Assembly (NCBI GenBank): GCA_022826585.1
Contig: JAJDUR010000088.1
Coordinates: forward strand, 35,891 to 99,890
Length of the DNA: 64,000 nt
Source of the DNA: Dehalococcoidia bacterium
GTDB lineage: Bacteria; Chloroflexota; Dehalococcoidia; Tepidiformales; Tepidiformaceae
Direction of reading: 5' to 3'
Shown: piece by piece, positions 62,090-64,000 of the stretch
Layout of the letters: each line of letters begins with the position of its first letter
Position numbering within the stretch: the first letter of the stretch is position 1
Translations under genes and position numbers: made by a program
The notes under the pieces: model-generated
Told to the model about the DNA's origin: nothing
The model's input: only the letters and a program-made list of their open reading frames with translations
The model's database searches: none

Positions 62090-63040
62090 CTAGATGCCGT
62101 TCGTGTTCAGGTCCTTCAGGAAGTCGTAGGTGCGCTGCGGCGCGTCCGGATCCTCAGGAACCGGCAGGATCGCGCCGTTGTAGTCGGTCACGCCGATCGA
62201 TTCGAGCCGCTTGAGCTGCGCCCGCACGCTCGTCTCGTCGCCGACGATGGCCATCTCCGCGACGCCGCTCACGCCTTCCGCCGCGATCACCTTCCGGTAC
62301 GAGTAGATCTTGCCGTAGACCTCCCACACCTTCCCGCATGAGGCCCGCGCTGCCTCTTCGTTGTTGGTCACGGAGATGGGAATGCCCGCGATGATGCGCG
62401 GCGCGGGACGCCCGACGGAGTCGGCCGCCTTCGTGATGGTCGGCACCGCCGTCTGCTCGATGTAGTTCGGCCCGCACCAGAACATGCTCGTCCCGTCCGC
62501 GAGCTCGCCTGTCACCTTCAGCAGCCCCGGGCCCAGCGCCGCGATCAGCACCTTCGGCCGCCCGCCGCCGGGCACCTCCAGCTGCGTGAACGGCGCGTTG
62601 TTCATGTGAACCCGGTACTCCTGCCCGTTGTGGTTCACGAGGTCCCCGTCGAGCAGGGGGTTGAGCACCTCCAGGTACTCCCGCAGATGCCGCACCGGCG
62701 TCGCCCAGGTGAGCCCCTGCCAGTCCTCGACGATGAACTTGTGGCTCAGTCCCAGCCCCAGGATGAAGCGCCCGCCGCAGACCATGTTCGTGGTGAGCGC
62801 CTGCTGCGCCATCACCATCGGGTGGCGCGGGTAGGTCGGCACCACCGCCGTCCCCAGCTCGATGCTCTCCGTCGCCTGCCCCGCCAGCGCGCAGATGGTC
62901 ATGGCGTCGTGGTTCAGGTGGTTGCCGATCCAGGCCGACTGGAAGCCGTCCGCTTCGATCTGCTTGTAGGGCTCGACGATGTCGCTGACGGAGTCGCCTC
63001 GTCCCCCGCCTGGTGGCCTCGAGATGATTCGCATGCCCAT
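62090..63040 (-). CDS. luciferase-like F420-dependent oxidoreductase
   Basis: 316 residues from the ATG at 63040, with AGGAGG 7 nt upstream. IVEPYKQIEADGFQSAWIGNHLNHDAMTICALAGQATESIELGTAVVPTYPRHPMVMAQQALTTNMVCGGRFILGLGLSHKFIVEDWQGL is the typical first half of the barrel (TIGR03564-like). It is followed by the coxG-coxS-L-M block on the same strand (24-base gap), so it may belong to the same catabolic unit. Substrate unknown; use of F420 rather than FMN is inferred from the branch. Confidence 0.9.
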   Translation of the reverse strand: MGMRIISRPPGGGRGDSVSDIVEPYKQIEADGFQSAWIGNHLNHDAMTICALAGQATESIELGTAVVPTYPRHPMVMAQQALTTNMVCGGRFILGLGLSHKFIVEDWQGLTWATPVRHLREYLEVLNPLLDGDLVNHNGQEYRVHMNNAPFTQLEVPGGGRPKVLIAALGPGLLKVTGELADGTSMFWCGPNYIEQTAVPTITKAADSVGRPAPRIIAGIPISVTNNEEAARASCGKVWEVYGKIYSYRKVIAAEGVSGVAEMAIVGDETSVRAQLKRLESIGVTDYNGAILPVPEDPDAPQRTYDFLKDLNTNGI

Positions 63041-63149
63041 CGGCGCTCCTCCTGCCGCCCCCTGTGCGGGGCCGCCGCGATGATACCCCCGTCGGCTGGG
63101 CCTTGTGCGAACCACCGCTTCCCGGAGCGAGTGGCCTTTCCCCAGCCGC

Positions 63150-63155
63150 TACACT
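63150..63155 (+). promoter_or_regulatory. TACACT -10 box, leaderless start of edge gene
   Basis: TACACT-N7-ATG before the hydrolase at 63163. Confidence 0.5.
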
Positions 63156-63162
63156 CCCCGCC

Positions 63163-64000
63163 ATGAGCGACCCCGCCGCCGGCGACGCCAACGCCTTCCG
63201 CGACGCTGCCCGCGCCCTCGCTTCCGTGACCGCCGAGGCCGTCGAGTCCCTCGGCGGCGCCTTCCGCCGCCTCGATCGCGGCTCCATGTGGGAGCTCCAG
63301 TCCGGCCTCCGCCCCCTCCGCGATCGTCTGGAGGAAGCCCTCGCCAACCTCCGCGAGTCGCCCCTGCCCGACCGCTTCAGCCCCATCCGCGACCAGCTCG
63401 CCGGCGGCGCCGGGGCCGCCTTCGAGTCCCTCGACGCCTTCACCCGCCCCGTCCCCCGCGAGCAGCGTTCCGGGAACGCCCTCGAGAGCATGCGCGGCCT
63501 CGCCCGCGCCCAGGAGCTGCTCTATCCCCTGCGCTCCCTCGACCCGGCTCTCGGCCGGCTCTACACCGAGCCCGCAGTCCGGGACGACCTCGCCGCTCTC
63601 GATGCCTACAGCGCCGATCCGGGCACGGGAATCCAGCGCAGCGGCCCCGACGCCGACCCCGACGCCCGCGGCGAGTTCCACCTCTACGTCCCCGAGTCCC
63701 TCGACGGCTCCGAGCCCCGCCCCCTCGTCGTCGCCCTGCACGGGGGCATGGGGCACGGGCGGGACTTCCTCTGGACGTGGCTCCGCGAGGCTCGCAGCCG
63801 CCGCTTCCTCCTCCTCGCCCCCACCTCCGTCGGCCCCACGTGGGCCCTCATGGGCCCCGACGCCGACCGCCGACGCCTCCTCGGTTCAGTCGAGTTCGTG
63901 CGGGAGCGCTTCAACGTCGATGGCGACCGCATTTTCCTGACCGGCCTCTCCGACGGCGCCACCTACGGCCTCTCGACCTTCCTCGCGGGCGACACCCCCT
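63163..64000 (+). CDS. alpha/beta hydrolase (esterase/depolymerase-like), 3' truncated by the window edge
   Basis: At least 279 residues; the frame is open at the edge, so the track lists only shadows. Residues about 1-165 are a helical, charged N-terminal region without recognisable domain (AFRDAARALASVTAEAVESLGG..). From about 166 comes a PHB depolymerase/phospholipase-like hydrolase: FHLYVPESLDGSEPRPLVVALHGGMGHG (oxyanion HGG), then FLTGLSDGATYGLSTF with the nucleophile in GLSDG. The His and Asp would lie beyond the edge. The substrate is unknown. Confidence 0.8.
   Translation, partial: MSDPAAGDANAFRDAARALASVTAEAVESLGGAFRRLDRGSMWELQSGLRPLRDRLEEALANLRESPLPDRFSPIRDQLAGGAGAAFESLDAFTRPVPREQRSGNALESMRGLARAQELLYPLRSLDPALGRLYTEPAVRDDLAALDAYSADPGTGIQRSGPDADPDARGEFHLYVPESLDGSEPRPLVVALHGGMGHGRDFLWTWLREARSRRFLLLAPTSVGPTWALMGPDADRRRLLGSVEFVRERFNVDGDRIFLTGLSDGATYGLSTFLAGDTP

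Overview
This is one window of a GC-rich (by eye about 70%) bacterial chromosome with tightly packed genes. I would place it in the Chloroflexota (Dehalococcoidia-like), with Actinomycetota as the alternative. Pointers are a bacterial hopanoid operon, an HrcA/CIRCE heat-shock unit, a T-box in front of ileS, several F420/flavin luciferase-like oxidoreductases, CaiB/CoxL/Rieske/SDR enzymes typical of degraders of small organics, and no LPS genes. Placement is inference; no rRNA or tRNA gene is visible in the window.

Layout. 1-5.0 kb: tail of a CaiB-type CoA transferase, a ThuA-like protein, a lower-GC Mrr-type restriction protein, an SDR and a Rieske oxygenase. 5.0-5.5 kb: a small atypical island with a 3-TM protein. 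5.6-14.2 kb (minus strand): an eight-gene hopanoid operon ispH-shc-hpnC-hpnD-hpnE-hpnH-hpnG-SDR, joined mostly by 1-4 nt overlaps. It runs from the last MEP-pathway step through squalene and hopene to adenosyl/ribosylhopane. 14.3-19.7 kb: small housekeeping genes (YbjQ, CvpA, Trm112-like, folP-folK, JAMM peptidase, thrB). 19.8-22.0 kb: an orphan pair resembling phage tail/baseplate proteins. 22.0-28.0 kb: MFS transporter with a coupled leader ORF, luciferase-like enzyme, YciI, TPR protein, thioesterase, hydrolase and a membrane protein. 28.0-33.4 kb: T-box-controlled ileS (type 2, with an altered HIGH motif), a HAD phosphatase and a double-Cache protein. 33.4-40.7 kb: quinone oxidoreductase, fabI, lgt, glutaredoxin, nadD, CIRCE, hrcA-grpE-dnaK. 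40.8-46.8 kb: assorted catabolic enzymes ending in an AhpD-like gene interrupted by an in-frame TGA. 46.8-51.4 kb: two-component system, kinase-like protein and CCA-adding enzyme. 51.4-57.3 kb: cupredoxin, luciferase-like enzymes, DinB pair and DUF2332 protein, separated by clusters of a palindromic repeat. 57.3-64 kb: an NTF2-like protein, a coxS-coxL-coxM-type molybdenum hydroxylase with coxG, another luciferase-like enzyme and a hydrolase running off the edge.

Four points stand out. First, the AhpD-like gene at 46180-46782 reads through TGA exactly where the second cysteine of the CxxC active site belongs (CRY-TGA), and a SECIS-like hairpin follows, so it is a strong selenoprotein candidate. 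Second, at least 20 genes carry a TANNNT box 6-8 nt before the start codon, which implies widespread leaderless transcription. Third, IleRS carries GVHH instead of HxGH. Fourth, a palindromic repeat family with a built-in in-frame stop codon supplies the C-terminal tails of neighbouring proteins.
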